Positions 47,332 to 60,146 of a DNA stretch of 64,000 nucleotides are shown here, piece by piece. This DNA comes from Tethya wilhelma. Lineage: Eukaryota; Porifera; Demospongiae; Tethyida; Tethyidae. Location of the stretch: contig CAXIPT010000008.1 in the NCBI GenBank assembly GCA_964030475.1, forward strand, positions 1,592,828 to 1,656,827, in the 5' to 3' direction. Every line of letters starts with the position of its first letter. Within the stretch, counting starts at the first letter, position 1. A program made the position numbers and the translations under genes. Under the pieces are notes generated by a model, which did not search any database, was not told where the DNA came from, and saw nothing but the letters and a program-made list of their open reading frames with translations.

Positions 47332-47809
47332 TTACTCTTCTACTATTACATACACACATCCTGGCTCGTCTGTATCACTCTTGTTACTTCTTTTCTGAAT
47401 ATTCATAGGCCAGTCCTTGGATTGAAGTAACTCATTTTCTGCAGCCTTCATGTTTCGAACTTTCATGTAATACATGGTCCCATTGTAGCCTTCATGAGAG
47501 TACCAGTTTTTCCTCTCATTGGGATGAATAGTTGCACCACATCGAACTGCATGTGGATCCCTGGCCAGCTGATCAAATTGTTCAGGTTCAAGCTCACCAC
47601 CAAGCTGCATGTATCAACAATTTCCATGATTGTTTAGAGCTCTTATCAAATACAGTAAGTCTTTGGACTGATTTTATTTCTGGTAACTATACCTCAACGT
47701 GTCCTTTAGCTGGTCCATAATCAATCTCATCTTCAGGTTTAAGTTCAGGCTCCACAAAATCAGGATAGTAAAGTGAACTTAATAGTTTAGCAAGAGCACC
47801 CTCAGCCAT
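47332..47809 (-). CDS. Unrecognised small acidic protein, paralogue 2
   Basis: Two exons, 47809-47693 and 47604-47332, encode 129 residues in phase 0. It shares with paralogue 1 the exon-1 ending (GPAKGHVE), the LGGE start of exon 2 and the block HAVRCGATIHPNERKNWYS then HEGYNG and YYMKV. It also shares the DWP.N..K(R/K)SNK stretch and a final VYVIVEE strand. The two are about half identical by eye and must come from tandem duplication. Conservation concentrated in the HAVRCG...GYNG block marks a small folded domain. Function unknown. Confidence 0.75.
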
Positions 47810-48334
47810 ATCACTGTTCCGTAACTGAGCAAGCTGAAATGGTGATCAATTTGTAAGTGTTGCTGCAATAAAATTAAGGTACTTAATGCCAGCACCAGTG
47901 ACCTACCTTTAGTTTTTTCTTAAATTGTTGTGACCTTATGAGCTTCTTTCAGATTAGCTTCTCAAGTATTCTTGTGAAAAAAATCACTATATAGCCCCTC
48001 AATTTATACAACCATCACCAATCCTTGGGGATCTACCTAGAGAGTCATTTTTGGCGTGCCAGGATTGAGTAATCTCAGGTGTTTACTTGCTGAGATAAGG
48101 TATAAGTTGTCACATGCCTTGCTGATCTATAATTGTAGCACATTGTGATCACATTATTGACATCAATAATGCTTGCCAGCTCAGCCAATGCTGTTCATAG
48201 AAGAGATACAACACGTGTGCACCGTGCACATGTGATCAACTGTCATTGTGTACCTCCATATACAATGAAGTGATGTGCATCACCAAATTGAACAATGGAC
48301 TGAAAGAATTTGATGACTGATCAAGATGTTATTG
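47810..48334. other. Spacer between paralogue 2 and TFB1M
   Basis: 525 bases holding the paralogue 2 promoter and the TFB1M 3' flank (both genes on the minus strand). Nothing else supported. Confidence 0.5.
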
Positions 48335-49894
<1,560 letters not shown>

Positions 49895-50002
49895 TTATTA
49901 CACTTCCTGAATTCACGTGAGGAAAAGGTCGTCTCTACTTCTTTCGAACACGACCATTTCCTTTATGAACTCGATCAGTCAGATGCACACAAGAGAGGAA
50001 AG

Positions 50003-53000
50003 ATGGCAATGAAACTGGAAGGAGTGAGCAATAATTTATTGTCCTATTAAGCATGACTAATTGAGATTGTCAGGGGGAAAAAAATGATTAATATAGCATG
50101 TCAGCTAGGGAATCTATGGGTGGGTTTTTATACATGAGATGCCAGATCAGTTGATCCCATGATTGCATCAAGTCATGCTATGCATGAGTGAATCTGCTTG
50201 GCAGATGTCAGGTGTACATTCCCCCACTTATGATACACGATCGATACGGTACTTGACCAGGGCTGGTCAATAAGTTTCCTTTTTTTTTAATTTATGAGCA
50301 GTATGGATGGTGTGTTGTAGGACTTATATTAACCAATTCAAGCATGGTATGTATTATCTATGGTTCAATATAATTCTAATTACACGCCAATTTGTACTAT
50401 GTGTTGTTACAACAAAAGCTCATTTGTTTATCGTAAGTTGTCATGTTTCTGTTTTGTAATAACTATGTAGTACAAGTATAGAGATTTGGTGGCAAAAGAC
50501 ATCCAAGGGCTTATCAAAGCTTTTCCACATCTGAAGTTGAGAGATAAAGAACCACATGGTATGGTTGGGGATTCAAGATTCACGTCATTTTTACCACTCA
50601 ATGCATGGTGTTTTGACCAAAAGAAAATTGTGTTATCAGTATCAATTATTGTCTCTCATGATGTAGCCTACCCTAATGAGCGTCCAGAAGACATGCTGTC
50701 AATGATCGGAACCATTCCTGTCAAAATCAGAGGTATGGTCTGTCAATTCTCTGGTGTATAACAGATTAGAGACAATAAATAAGTTGTTTGTAACACTGAT
50801 GATTTGTCAAAGTCATCTAATTTACCTACAAATGATCTTCCCAAAATGAAAATACTACATACGGTAGTGAAGAAAAACGTATACAGTCCACATAACCCCC
50901 AATTCCCACAATCATGTTTGCAGCTCAATGCATCTAATCCATCTCAAAATTAGTGTGCTGTAGGTATGTAGGCCATCTTGTAGGTATGCTTTGGAATGTA
51001 ATGTTCGTTGTATACTAAAACTTTCGACTGTGTGTAAAATAATTTTGTAATAAACATAATAGTAACAATAAACAGCATATAATTATACATGCACACTACA
51101 GAGGTTGAGTACAACATCCCAGTAAGGCTGTGGCTTCATCCTAGCCATCCTGACAGATATCCATTAGTGTATGTCACTCCAACATCTGATATGAGAATAC
51201 TTCAACATCATAAGTCTGTTCATGAATCTGGGATGGTCTATAACCTGCCCTACCTTAGCAATTGGACAAGAGTAAGTAAGAGTAAGAATAGGAATGATGT
51301 GCCGAGTCAGACTTTTGTTCTCAAATGTCATGAAGTTGCATCATACGTACGGTAGTACGTATAGTAGGAATGGGCCGACTGTCCCATTGACACAATACAA
51401 AATGTTCATGCCTATAAACTTTCAAGGAAAGAAAGCTAAGTCTTTAAATGCATTTAATAGCCTCCCACAGACAGTTTGCTTACTGTATTAACGAAGAAAA
51501 CTGGCAGAAAGTTTCTAGAGCACTGTGGAGAGAGCGCTGGCGAGAAGCCACAAGAGTGCAATTTTGTTTTCTCCTTCCTTCCTTCCTTACTTACTTACTT
51601 ACTTACTTCTTCCTAACTGACTTACTTGAACACGATTTCCAGACAAACGAAAGGCATTGAGCCAACTTTGACTACATAGTAAGACTTCACTTTATCTGTA
51701 GTACGTCCTTTTCGACTTGTTTGCTAGCGAAAAGGCAGCAAACAAAATCCAGGCAGCTTTGAAACTCTTGGTGTAAAATGCTGTACTTTATTTAGCCATT
51801 TTGATGTAGGTAAAGGTCGTCAATAGACCACGTGGTTTGCATGCCTATAATGCGCATGCGCGTTAATTAAACGTACACTTCTGCTTTTTGTAGAGACTGA
51901 CTAGTCTCTGCTGTGTGATTGTCTCCATGCAGTTGAGCACCTTGGTGTTTAAAAAAGTGAATGAACAAGTAGTAAAAATTTTATAAAAATTGGAAGTGTA
52001 GGAATGGGCAATGCGGTAAAAAGCAAGGAAACAAGACAAGTCTCTGAATTTCGGCACATGACTACTTCATTTTTTTGTGCCCAACTCTCAAACATTACTG
52101 TGTACCTACATTCTACATGTATGCTTGTTATTTCATCCAAATTAGTCAAGTGATTGCTTGCATTGACTCATGAGCCAAAAGACCGACATTTATAACTTGA
52201 TTCATGAAAATGAAGTAGTCATGTGCCGAAATTCAGAGACTTGTCTTGTTTCCTTGCTTTTTACCGCATTGCCCATTCCTACACTTCCAATTTTTATAAA
52301 ATTTTTACTACTTGTAATAATTATTACTATAGGGACGATCAGATTTGACAACTCTTGTCCAGACTATGTGTGCTGAGTTTGCACTCAACTGTCCTGTGGT
52401 TGCCAAACAAAAACATCAGCAACAATTTCCAACGACCCTTCACCCTCCCTATGGCCCCCCAGCCATGCCTTATTACCCTGGTGGTCCTCAAGGTGCACAC
52501 CATTATTCATTTCCGCCTCCACCAGTTCAGCCTCCACCTTCAAGACTAAGGTTTCAATCCCCTGAACATGCTCTGATTGAACAGCTGCAAGAAAAGCTTA
52601 GAGCAGAAAAGTCCAAATGTGCCCTGCTTGAAGAACAAAATGCTGAGCTGCAGAAAAGTATGTCTGAGTCTCTAAAGACCGGCATGCTAACACGACAGTT
52701 TACAGAAGAACAAGATGAGAGAATTCATTCACAACAATCTCAGATAGAAGAGTTAGAAAGCTGTCTAGAAAACAGCAACAAAGTTCAAACGAAATTAGAG
52801 AATGAAAGAGATGATATCAATATCGAGAAACAGCAGTTGGAGACCCAACTTGAGCTTGTGAAAAATGAAAAGAAGCAGCTAGAAGATAATGCTCTTGACC
52901 AAAAAAAGCAGTTGGAGCTCCAATTGCAGCAAACCCAAAGCAAAAACAAGGAACTAGAAATGCAGAGAGATAGTGCCATCAATAAGCAGCACCTCCTTGA

Positions 53001-53229
53001 GGCCCAGCTTCAGCAAGAACTGTATGATCAACGACGAAGGGAGTACGAAGAGAATAAAGAATCTCATTTTGCTGAAATGATGGTTTACCTGAAAGCATCG
53101 ATTCAAATGAAGTGCTTTTATCCTAGGACAGTTTTCAGCAATAGCTTGGAGTACATCATCACTCATTTCACGACACATGGACAGACTGAGAACCTCAAGA
53201 GAAGGACACCTTCTGGCCAGGTTGACTAG
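50003..53229 (+). CDS. TSG101-like UEV/coiled-coil protein, 3' end abnormal
   Basis: Exons 50003-50023, 50471-50732, 51102-51271 and 52333-53229 give 449 residues. Residues 1-160 form a UEV (inactive ubiquitin E2) domain: YKYRDLVAKDIQ, MIGTIPVKIRG, YNIPVRLWLHPSHP, LPYLSNW, SDLTTLVQTMC. A Pro-rich stretch (PPYGPPAMPYYPGGP) and a long coiled coil (about 225-390) follow, as in TSG101, the ESCRT-I subunit that binds ubiquitinated cargo for multivesicular-body sorting. No catalytic Cys is expected or seen. The TSG101 C-terminal steadiness box is missing. From about 53088 the frame simply reads the antisense of an F-box/LRR exon, giving about 46 meaningless residues. So the 3' end looks broken by rearrangement or misassembly. 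A divergent second TSG101 copy is also possible. Confidence 0.75.
51576..51608. repeat. CTTC/TTAC short tandem repeats
   Basis: A short CTTC then TTAC tetranucleotide array in the third TSG101-like intron. Confidence 0.7.
51965..52315. repeat. 109-base long-arm inverted repeat
   Basis: Arms 51965-52073 and 52207-52315 appear as exact reverse complements, with a 133-base spacer. It sits in the third intron of the TSG101-like gene, ending 17 bases before the acceptor of the last exon. Perfect arms mean a very recent event, a foldback transposon, or an assembly artefact. Confidence 0.9.
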
Positions 53230-53502
53230 ACACTCTTGATTGACACTGCGACGACACATGTCAAGTCGTATCACTCTTAGGAAAGACAGGGACATTGTGA
53301 TCTGGTTGAGTCCGTCTGCTGTGAGATAATACTCAGAGTAGTCATCATTGAAGTCGAGGAGTTGTAGATGTCTGAAGTAGGCAGTGATCCACATCAACCA
53401 TGTTTTACACACACGCCTGTAGCACCACAGTTGTAGAGGATGGACAAGAGGAAATATCTCCCACAACACCACATCTATTGGAATGTTAGTAAAGTGCACC
53501 AT
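53089..53502 (-). pseudogene. Truncated F-box/leucine-rich-repeat (FBXL) gene fragment
   Basis: One exon of 138 codons beginning MVHFTNIPIDVVLWEIF. Residues about 4-45 fit an F-box (IPIDVVLWEIFPLVHP....CYRRVCKTW), the Skp1-binding element of SCF ubiquitin ligases. Three or so LRR units follow (LRVIRLDMCRRSVNQECLVNLARRCPSLEVLSLSMCREMSDDVLQAIAENCP in consecutive repeats, then IKALHLNRCF), typical of FBXL proteins. The exon ends at a proper GTAAAC donor at 53088. Beyond it on the same strand lies the antisense of the TSG101-like coding region and no further LRR exons are seen. It is called truncated for that reason. If the assembly is wrong, it may be an intact gene elsewhere. Confidence 0.65.
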
Positions 53503-53675
53503 TTCCACTAGTTTTTGATCACATCTCCAGATCTCTACAGGTGCTCTAACAGGGAAAATCCCTTTCTATGTTTTGAATGATGTCATGTGTGCATGTGACC
53601 TTATAAATAATTTGTGACGTGACGTTTTGAACTTGTTTTGGCATGTTCATGTTCTGAACCAAAAGTTCTCAGAAC

Positions 53676-55581
53676 ATGAGTTTTGAAGATCCGCCGTTGA
53701 GTATGGCCACCTATAATGGCGTGCTAGAACTACGCAGTAGACTACCTAACGTTCCAGAGACTGTGATCACCTATTTCTTGTCAAAGGTAAGCTTATTGTG
53801 TCAATAAAATGTGTAACTAGCACTGTTTGTGAACACGTACTTTATAACTAGTTAAAGTTTAAACTGCTGGGCGTCATAGAGCACATTTGATAATTCAATT
53901 GAACTGCTCCTGCACTACAGGATTATGATCAAATTCTTGATTGTCATCAATAAGTTTGTGTCCTGACATTTCTGGAAATTTTGTGTAGCACCTGTACCCA
54001 GCCTTCCTTCCTTTATTAAGAAAGAGCCTCATCATTGTAGAATTAATTTGGATGTGCCCTCTGATATACATAACACATGATAAATTGTGAGGAAATGTTT
54101 ACAGAACTATTAAAGTCACTCAATCAGTGTCCTTTGACCTTTTGGCAGATTTTGGATGTGTCATGTGAGAGCACCTAGTATAGAGATCATTTGGTGATCA
54201 ATGTGTGGGTAGGACCTAGTGTTGCAAATATATTGTCTCCACACACAAATAAGTCCACAGAGATTCACGTAGTAACATTGGCTGGTATCAAGTAGGAGTC
54301 ATTAGGGGTGGTGGTGTGGATTGAAGGATGTCCAGTAGCCACTTAAAATTATAGGGGTCTAATATATCTATTTGGATTTTAAACTAAATCATGTCTGAAA
54401 TTGTTCAAATCAGTTGAAAATGATCGGTTGCAAAGATTCAGCTAATTGTGGATTCATGTGGTGGCTAACGGTTCTTTACCTGTCAAATCCATTAATATCA
54501 TGACCATGACAAAGCAAGCCTACTTCTGGGGCTCACTGGAACTCAAGTCGACTTTGTAGGGACTTCATTCCCATGTCTTAAAATTGCTCTGTGAATTGTT
54601 CTCTCTGTGTGCATGCTTGCTGAGGATTACAGAACTGCATGTTGTTTAGTCCATCGNAATGTGTACAGTTTTGTGAACTCAATCTGTTCTCGCACTCATA
54701 TCCCTCCAGCAGTCAGATATTGGTACAATTCAAGATGTGATCAGCACTCTGCAGTATGACATTCAGTCAGTGCACAACAAGATACATGTAGAAAAAACAC
54801 AAGGTTTGTGTGTGTGTGGGGGGGGGGGGTCCTACGTTTTGTGTATAGTCATTTTGCCTACGTATAAAATCACCTACACAACTGGAAGTGACAAAATTAC
54901 GTAATGTAGTAAAAACAGTAAAGTAAAAACACATACCGTATAGCGGGAAATTTCGTTGGTGCAAAATTTCATATAAATGCGCCAGAAGAAATTTTCGTAG
55001 TTTTAAATTTCGTATATATACGCAGTGCGCGTTCGTATAAAGTAAATGCAGAAGTTAAATTATCGCTTTCGTATATTCGAACCGCATACGAAATATACGA
55101 AAATTTCAACCGTACGAAAATTTCCCGCTATACGGTATTATCACAATAATGCTAAATAGCTATGCCTCTTTCTTTTTTGTTTACAAAGTCAGCTCAAAAG
55201 TTTGCTGATTTCAGGTTTTGGTAGCTTATTGCTGGCTTAACATAACGTAGGTGAAATGACTGTAGGTAGAATGTTACCAAACTTGTGTGTGTGCTTTTCT
55301 GTACTATGATGTTGCTCTTCTCATGTACACAGCTGAAATGAAGGGTAAACTGGATGTATACACAGAGGAAGGTCAGTCTTGATTGCATAACATGTACTCT
55401 TGTAGTAGTACTGCTTCAGTTATTGAAAGGCAACTTTAATGTTGTTATTTTAAGCTTGAAACTCGCTATTTGCACTCTATGATTTCTCTTCACAGGTGTT
55501 AGATGGAACTGTGAACATTGCAAGTTTCTTAACCACCCCTTGATGACAAGATGTGAATTTTGTGACCGTCCTAAAAGATAG
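53676..55581 (+). CDS. Miniature TAB2/TAB3-like adaptor: CUE domain plus RanBP2-type zinc finger
   Basis: Exons 53676-53786, 54710-54803, 55333-55371 and 55496-55581 join in phase to 109 residues. Residues about 15-58 resemble a CUE ubiquitin-binding domain (LELRSRLPNVPETVITYFLSKQ..IGTIQDVISTLQ). The C terminus is a RanBP2/NZF zinc finger with four cysteines in WxCx2Cx10Cx2C spacing (WNCEHCKFLN..MTRCEFC). CUE at the N terminus plus NZF at the very C terminus is the layout of TAB2/TAB3, which bind K63-linked ubiquitin and activate TAK1 in NF-kB signalling. Vertebrate TAB2/3 are about 700 residues. Here the whole middle, including the long coiled coil, is absent or reduced to about 25 residues. 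Orthology is inferred from layout only. Confidence 0.7.
54934..55137. mobile_element. Complete TACCGTATAGCGGG MITE
   Basis: 204 bases in the second intron of the TAB2/3-like gene. It starts TACCGTATAGCGGGAAATTT and ends with AAATTTCCCGCTATACGGTA, perfect terminal inverted repeats of about 20 bases. The outer TA on each side is a likely TA target duplication, as in Tc1/mariner-type MITEs. No coding capacity. Confidence 0.9.
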
Positions 55582-55915
55582 TGTTTGTAATGATTTACAA
55601 TGCATTGCACTTCATGCATGCACACTCCTGTGTGAATGATATTAATTTGTAGTTCATGTTATGTACATATATTATAATAGCTCTTTCTTCAACTGTTCAA
55701 GTTCATGCTCTACAGTCCAGTTGCCAGCGTCAATGTTCATCATGTGCAGTACTGAAGAGGGATTTTTTTAGTTTTTTTTGTTTGTTTGTTTGTTTAGGCA
55801 GTCAATTCAGACAGTGGCCCTGGGGCCAGGAGTACGTGACCATCCCTTACCAGTTTGCATGACCTTTTACATGTACTTGGTTCTCTGCTTGGTTCCTGAA
55901 GAATATCTGGAGAAA
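55582..55915. other. Spacer / 5' region of Rab-Roco-death gene
   Basis: Includes a TTTG run (55777-55797) directly before a CAG-like acceptor near 55798. The next frame is open from there, so part of this is probably 5' UTR. An ATG at 55859 could add 19 residues to the Rab domain but gives no Rab-like sequence. Confidence 0.5.
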
Positions 55916-58900
55916 ATGAGTGATTTCTTTCTCTATCAGTTTAATTTGCTTCTTATTGGTGACAGTACGGTAGGAAAATCAAGTATCCTCAAGTATCTCA
56001 AAGAAAAGGAACGTGACTCGCCAGATATGGACATCTCTAACATGAGTTTAACAGTGGGAGTGGACTTCCATCAAACGTTTGTGACAGTTAATGGTCAACT
56101 CATTAAGTTGCGAATTTGGGATTCTCCTGGTGCTGACAGATTTCGAGCCATAGTTGGAGCCAACTTTTCAAGCAACTCTTTCGTAGGTGGACTGTTAGTG
56201 TACGATGTTGCAAATATCCATTCTTTTCTAAATCTTGACGAATGGTTAGAATTGGCAAAAAGGAATGCACCAAAACCAATAGTATTTATTCTTGTTGGAA
56301 ATAAGAATGACACTCAGTTTAGAAGGAAAGTGCCCACAAGTGATGGCCAAGAGTTTGCTGATAAACATGGAATGGAGTTTTATGAGACATCAGCGAAGAC
56401 AGGATTTGGCATTGACCAAGTGCTACAGCGGTTATCAACAATCATTTACAATCAGGTTAAATATGGAACAATAGAATTATCAGCAGGATTTCGTGGAGTA
56501 GTGAGAGGTGAGCCTATAAAATGGAGTCAGCTTCAACTAAGTTCACATCTATATTTAATATTTGTATTGCTGTGTCTATAGGGTCTAGGAGTACTAGATT
56601 AGTACCTAATCTGGAGTAGCTGTGTTAGTGAACAATACAGCCCTGGGCCACTGTGATGAGGGGATTGACATTAGGCAGATTACGCAGGCCACTTATGGGA
56701 TTATTGTACCGCAGGCATAGTCTCGCTAGCCAGACTCTCTGCAAAAAATTGGGAGAATCTGGTGACTACCATAGGTAGGCAATATAGCTAGTGAACAACC
56801 CACACAAATGCAAGTGGAACAATTAATACCACAAGCAATACTACTCATGAAAATAATGGACTTCTTGTAGATGTAAAGGGGTGATGGCAGCGGTTTATCT
56901 TGTCTTTATCTTACTATTTCCATGGAGTGTTATGTGCAGGAGTTAATTGTTTCTGATGGAGTGAGCCGAGCATGTATTACTGCTGCTGGGGGTTGTAGTG
57001 GTCATTGTCTATAATAGTTATGATTTTCGTTATGGCTATAGCTAGCTGTTACCAATTGAATGTGGGGAGAGTGCCAGCATAGTGGGTGGCGCTTCTGTAT
57101 GTGTATTCTCTGAGTCTTTGTTTACTGATCCTTGTGTGCTAGTTTTAATTTTACCCACTTTTCACCTGCATACATGTGGCTCTGGGCTTAGACCCATATA
57201 GGCCTTTTTGCTTTTGCCATCCCTTTGCCCTTCTTGGCGTTGGACCATGAGTGTCCATGATTCTGGCGCATGGGGTTAAGATGAGAGACACTGATTATTA
57301 TTATTATTCTATCATAAGAATTCATATGTTTGTCAATGCTTATATTATACAGGTCTGGAAGTGGATACTGATGACAGTCCCTTATTTGATACAGGTCTGG
57401 AAGTGGATACTGATAACAGCCCCTTGTTTGAAGAAGCCATGCAAAATGGTTATGTTATCTGCAACTTGGTCATCCTACTACTCATTGGTGTGGCTGGATC
57501 AGGGAAGACCTGTTTCTCACAGCTTGTCCTGGACCGACCTCCGCCAGAAGTAAGAGAGAGCACCCCTCTGGCCCAGGCTTCTATTCGTGCTGTATCCACT
57601 TCAAGAGCAGCTGTGTCAGACAAAGGAACAATTTGGCAAGCTGTTTCTCCATCTGAGCTTCTAAACATGCTTGCTGATAGCATCAAGGATGGGTCAATAC
57701 ACCATTTTGTAATACCACAATCCTTTAAAAGTATTGACCACGATGATAACAGAACATTTGCAAAACTCCTTAGAAAAAGATTTAGAAAATCGAGAACTGA
57801 AACTACACATGAGTCAGACAGTTTGCAGCATGAAAACCTCCTTGTTGCCCAGTCAAAGCCTTCTACAAAAAAGCTTTCCAAATCAAAACCTGTTCAAAAT
57901 GTGATGTCTCACATGTCTAATGCCACACCCAGTGCAACAAAAGAAGTTTTCAGTGAAAATTGGGTGTACATCACTGATAGTGGTGGCCAGCCACAGTTTC
58001 ATGAACTCATTCCTACATTTATCCACCACGTGTCGGGAGCTGCTTTTTTCGTTAAGTTAAATGAAGACCTCTCTAGCCATCCAACCATAGGCTACTATAC
58101 CAAGGGAGCAGTCTGTGGTACAACCTACTCCTCTTCTCTCACTCATGAGCAGACCATCAAGAATTGCCTTCAGATGATGCAGTCACGACTGAACATCTCT
58201 GGTGACAACAATTGTCCTGCATTGTTCTTCATTGGCACCCACAAAGATCTTGAATCAGCTAGCAGTGAATCCATTGATAGCAAAGATGAGCAAATCCTCT
58301 ATATGCTCAAATCGCTTAAAGGCCTCAAAAAGCATGTAGTCTTCAACCGTATTGCAAAGCCTAAGCGATTGATGTATGTCTTGAATGCTAGAAATCCTGG
58401 TGAAGAAGATTGTCAGACAGTTGCTGAATTTCGACAGGCTGTCATGAAAGGGTGCAAGAAGATAGAGCTGAAGATACCTCTTAGCTGGTTCATTTTGGAG
58501 CAGCAGTTACGAGAGCTAGCTCAAAAGAAGTCACAGTTAGTTTTAAGCTTTGATGAATGCCTTGAAGTAGCTCGTGATCTTGAGATGGATAAATCTCGTC
58601 TGTTAGCTGCTCTCGACTACTTTGTACGTCTCAACCTCTTCAAGTTCTTCCCCAAAGTTCTGCCAAATGTGGTATTCACCACCTCACAAGTTCTTCTTGA
58701 TAAGATCAGTGAGCTTGTGGCCTACAGCTACTACCTCAGCGGTGTTCCTGGCACTGAGCTGTCATCAGCCCAGACTGAAAATGACATCAACACTTTACGT
58801 TTTGGTAATCATGCTATTGTGAATCTCACCTTCTTGAAAAGGTTTGATGCTCATTATCGATACACTGACAACCTGTTCACTCCTCTAGAACTCTTGGATG

Positions 58901-60031
58901 TCTTCTCAAACCAACTTGTCTTCGCTCCATTCACTGGAGAGGATTTCTTCATGTCTTGCGTTCTTCCACATCTCTCACCTGATAAGATCTCCTCTTATCG
59001 TCTTCCTTCTGACTCACCCGTTGCTCCACTGCTCATCCATTATGCTGGAGGTCTCTTCTCCACTGGTCTATTCAGTGCTCTGGTTGCTTTCCTTCAAAAT
59101 CGATCATCTTGGAAGGTAGCTGAAAGGAATGGTGAGCCCATTTGCCTCTTCAAGAACTGTGTTTTGTTTCGGCACACTGATTTCCCTGTGTCACTAACCC
59201 TCATATACTCCTTTGAGTTCATCGAGGTTCATGTCAGAGTTCAGCACAAGTTTAGTGATGAACTTTATGCCGGTGTTCGTACCACTCTTATGCTTGGATT
59301 AGACAGAGCTGCTAAGATCCAAGGATGCAGCAATCTAAGTCCAAAGGTTGCTTTTTTCTGTCCTTGTGGAAAGCAAAAGTCCTCCCATCTGGCCACTGTT
59401 AGTGAAGATGGGCAGTGGTGGTTTTGTAGCAATGATGACCTGTATAGTGGAACATTGACTGAAGAACACATTTATTGGCTGTCTGACTACTGTGAACTTC
59501 AAAGCTCATCAAAAGGTAAAGGTGAAAGTGTATATATTGGCATGCATTGTTTATGTATTTTCATTTTATAAAGAGTTTCAACTATTAATTCTCTGTTGTT
59601 ATAATATTTATATTGTAGTTACAGAATCTGACCAACACCAGCTATCACTCAGTACAGCTGCTAGTACAAGATCAAGTTATGAAGAGTACCGAGTTCCTAT
59701 CAGTGTCTCTTTGCAAGACAGACCAACTCTCAAGCAGTTACAAGTGGTTACCAGTCGTAATGGACAGAGAGTACGAGTAATGGATAGTGCAGCTGCTGAA
59801 TGGGAGCAGTTAGCAATAGCCTTAGGCTTTGAAGCCACTGATATTGACACGGTCAAGAGAGACCACGTCCATGATGCTAGGAGTGCCTGCAGAGAGATCT
59901 TAACACGATGGCTGAATGAAGAGAGTGACTGTGGCTCACCAATCACATGGGATACTCTTGTACAGAGTCTGATTGATGCCGGGCAAGTCAGTTTAGCTGA
60001 AGATTTACGAGATACATTATCAGACAATTAA
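55916..60031 (+). CDS. Predicted Rab39-like GTPase + Roco-like GTPase + death-domain fusion
   Basis: Three exons, 55916-56507, 57353-59515 and 59619-60031, join in phase to 1,055 residues. Residues 1-195 are a Rab-family GTPase closest to Rab39: FLYQFNLLLIGDSTVGKSS, WDSPGADRF where Rabs have WDTAGQE(R)F, VGNKND and ETSAKT. It lacks a C-terminal prenylation Cys, as expected if it is spliced onward. A doubled GLEVDTD.SPLF linker follows. The second GTPase has Walker A GVAGSGKT (243-250), YITDSGGQPQF near 405 and FIGTHKD near 495. A region similar in position to Roco COR domains follows (to about 850). The C terminus (about 950-1050) is a death domain (AAEWEQLAIALGFEATDIDTVKRDH...REILTRWLN). Death domains recruit apoptosis or innate-immune partners. 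If the 845-base first intron is not real, these are two genes. Confidence 0.7.
57353..57436 (+). repeat. 42-base tandem duplication containing a splice acceptor
   Basis: Two units, 57353-57394 and 57395-57436, differ at a few bases. The AG before each (57351-57352 and 57393-57394) is a possible acceptor, so isoforms with one or two GLEVDTD.SPLF units can be made without changing frame. Confidence 0.8.
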
Positions 60032-60083
60032 CAATAATTATTAATTTTTTAACCTTTTGATTTAAGTTTCTACTGCATGTACG

Positions 60084-60146
<63 letters not shown>

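Noticed and set aside
53089..53229. C-terminal 46 residues of the TSG101-like frame as a real domain
   Set aside because: They are the reverse strand of an F-box/LRR exon that has its own good coding sense and donor site.
55859..55915. Upstream ATG for the Rab domain
   Set aside because: The added residues (MTFYMYLVLCLVPEEYLEK) do not resemble a Rab N terminus. The start at 55916 gives the usual short lead before the first beta strand.
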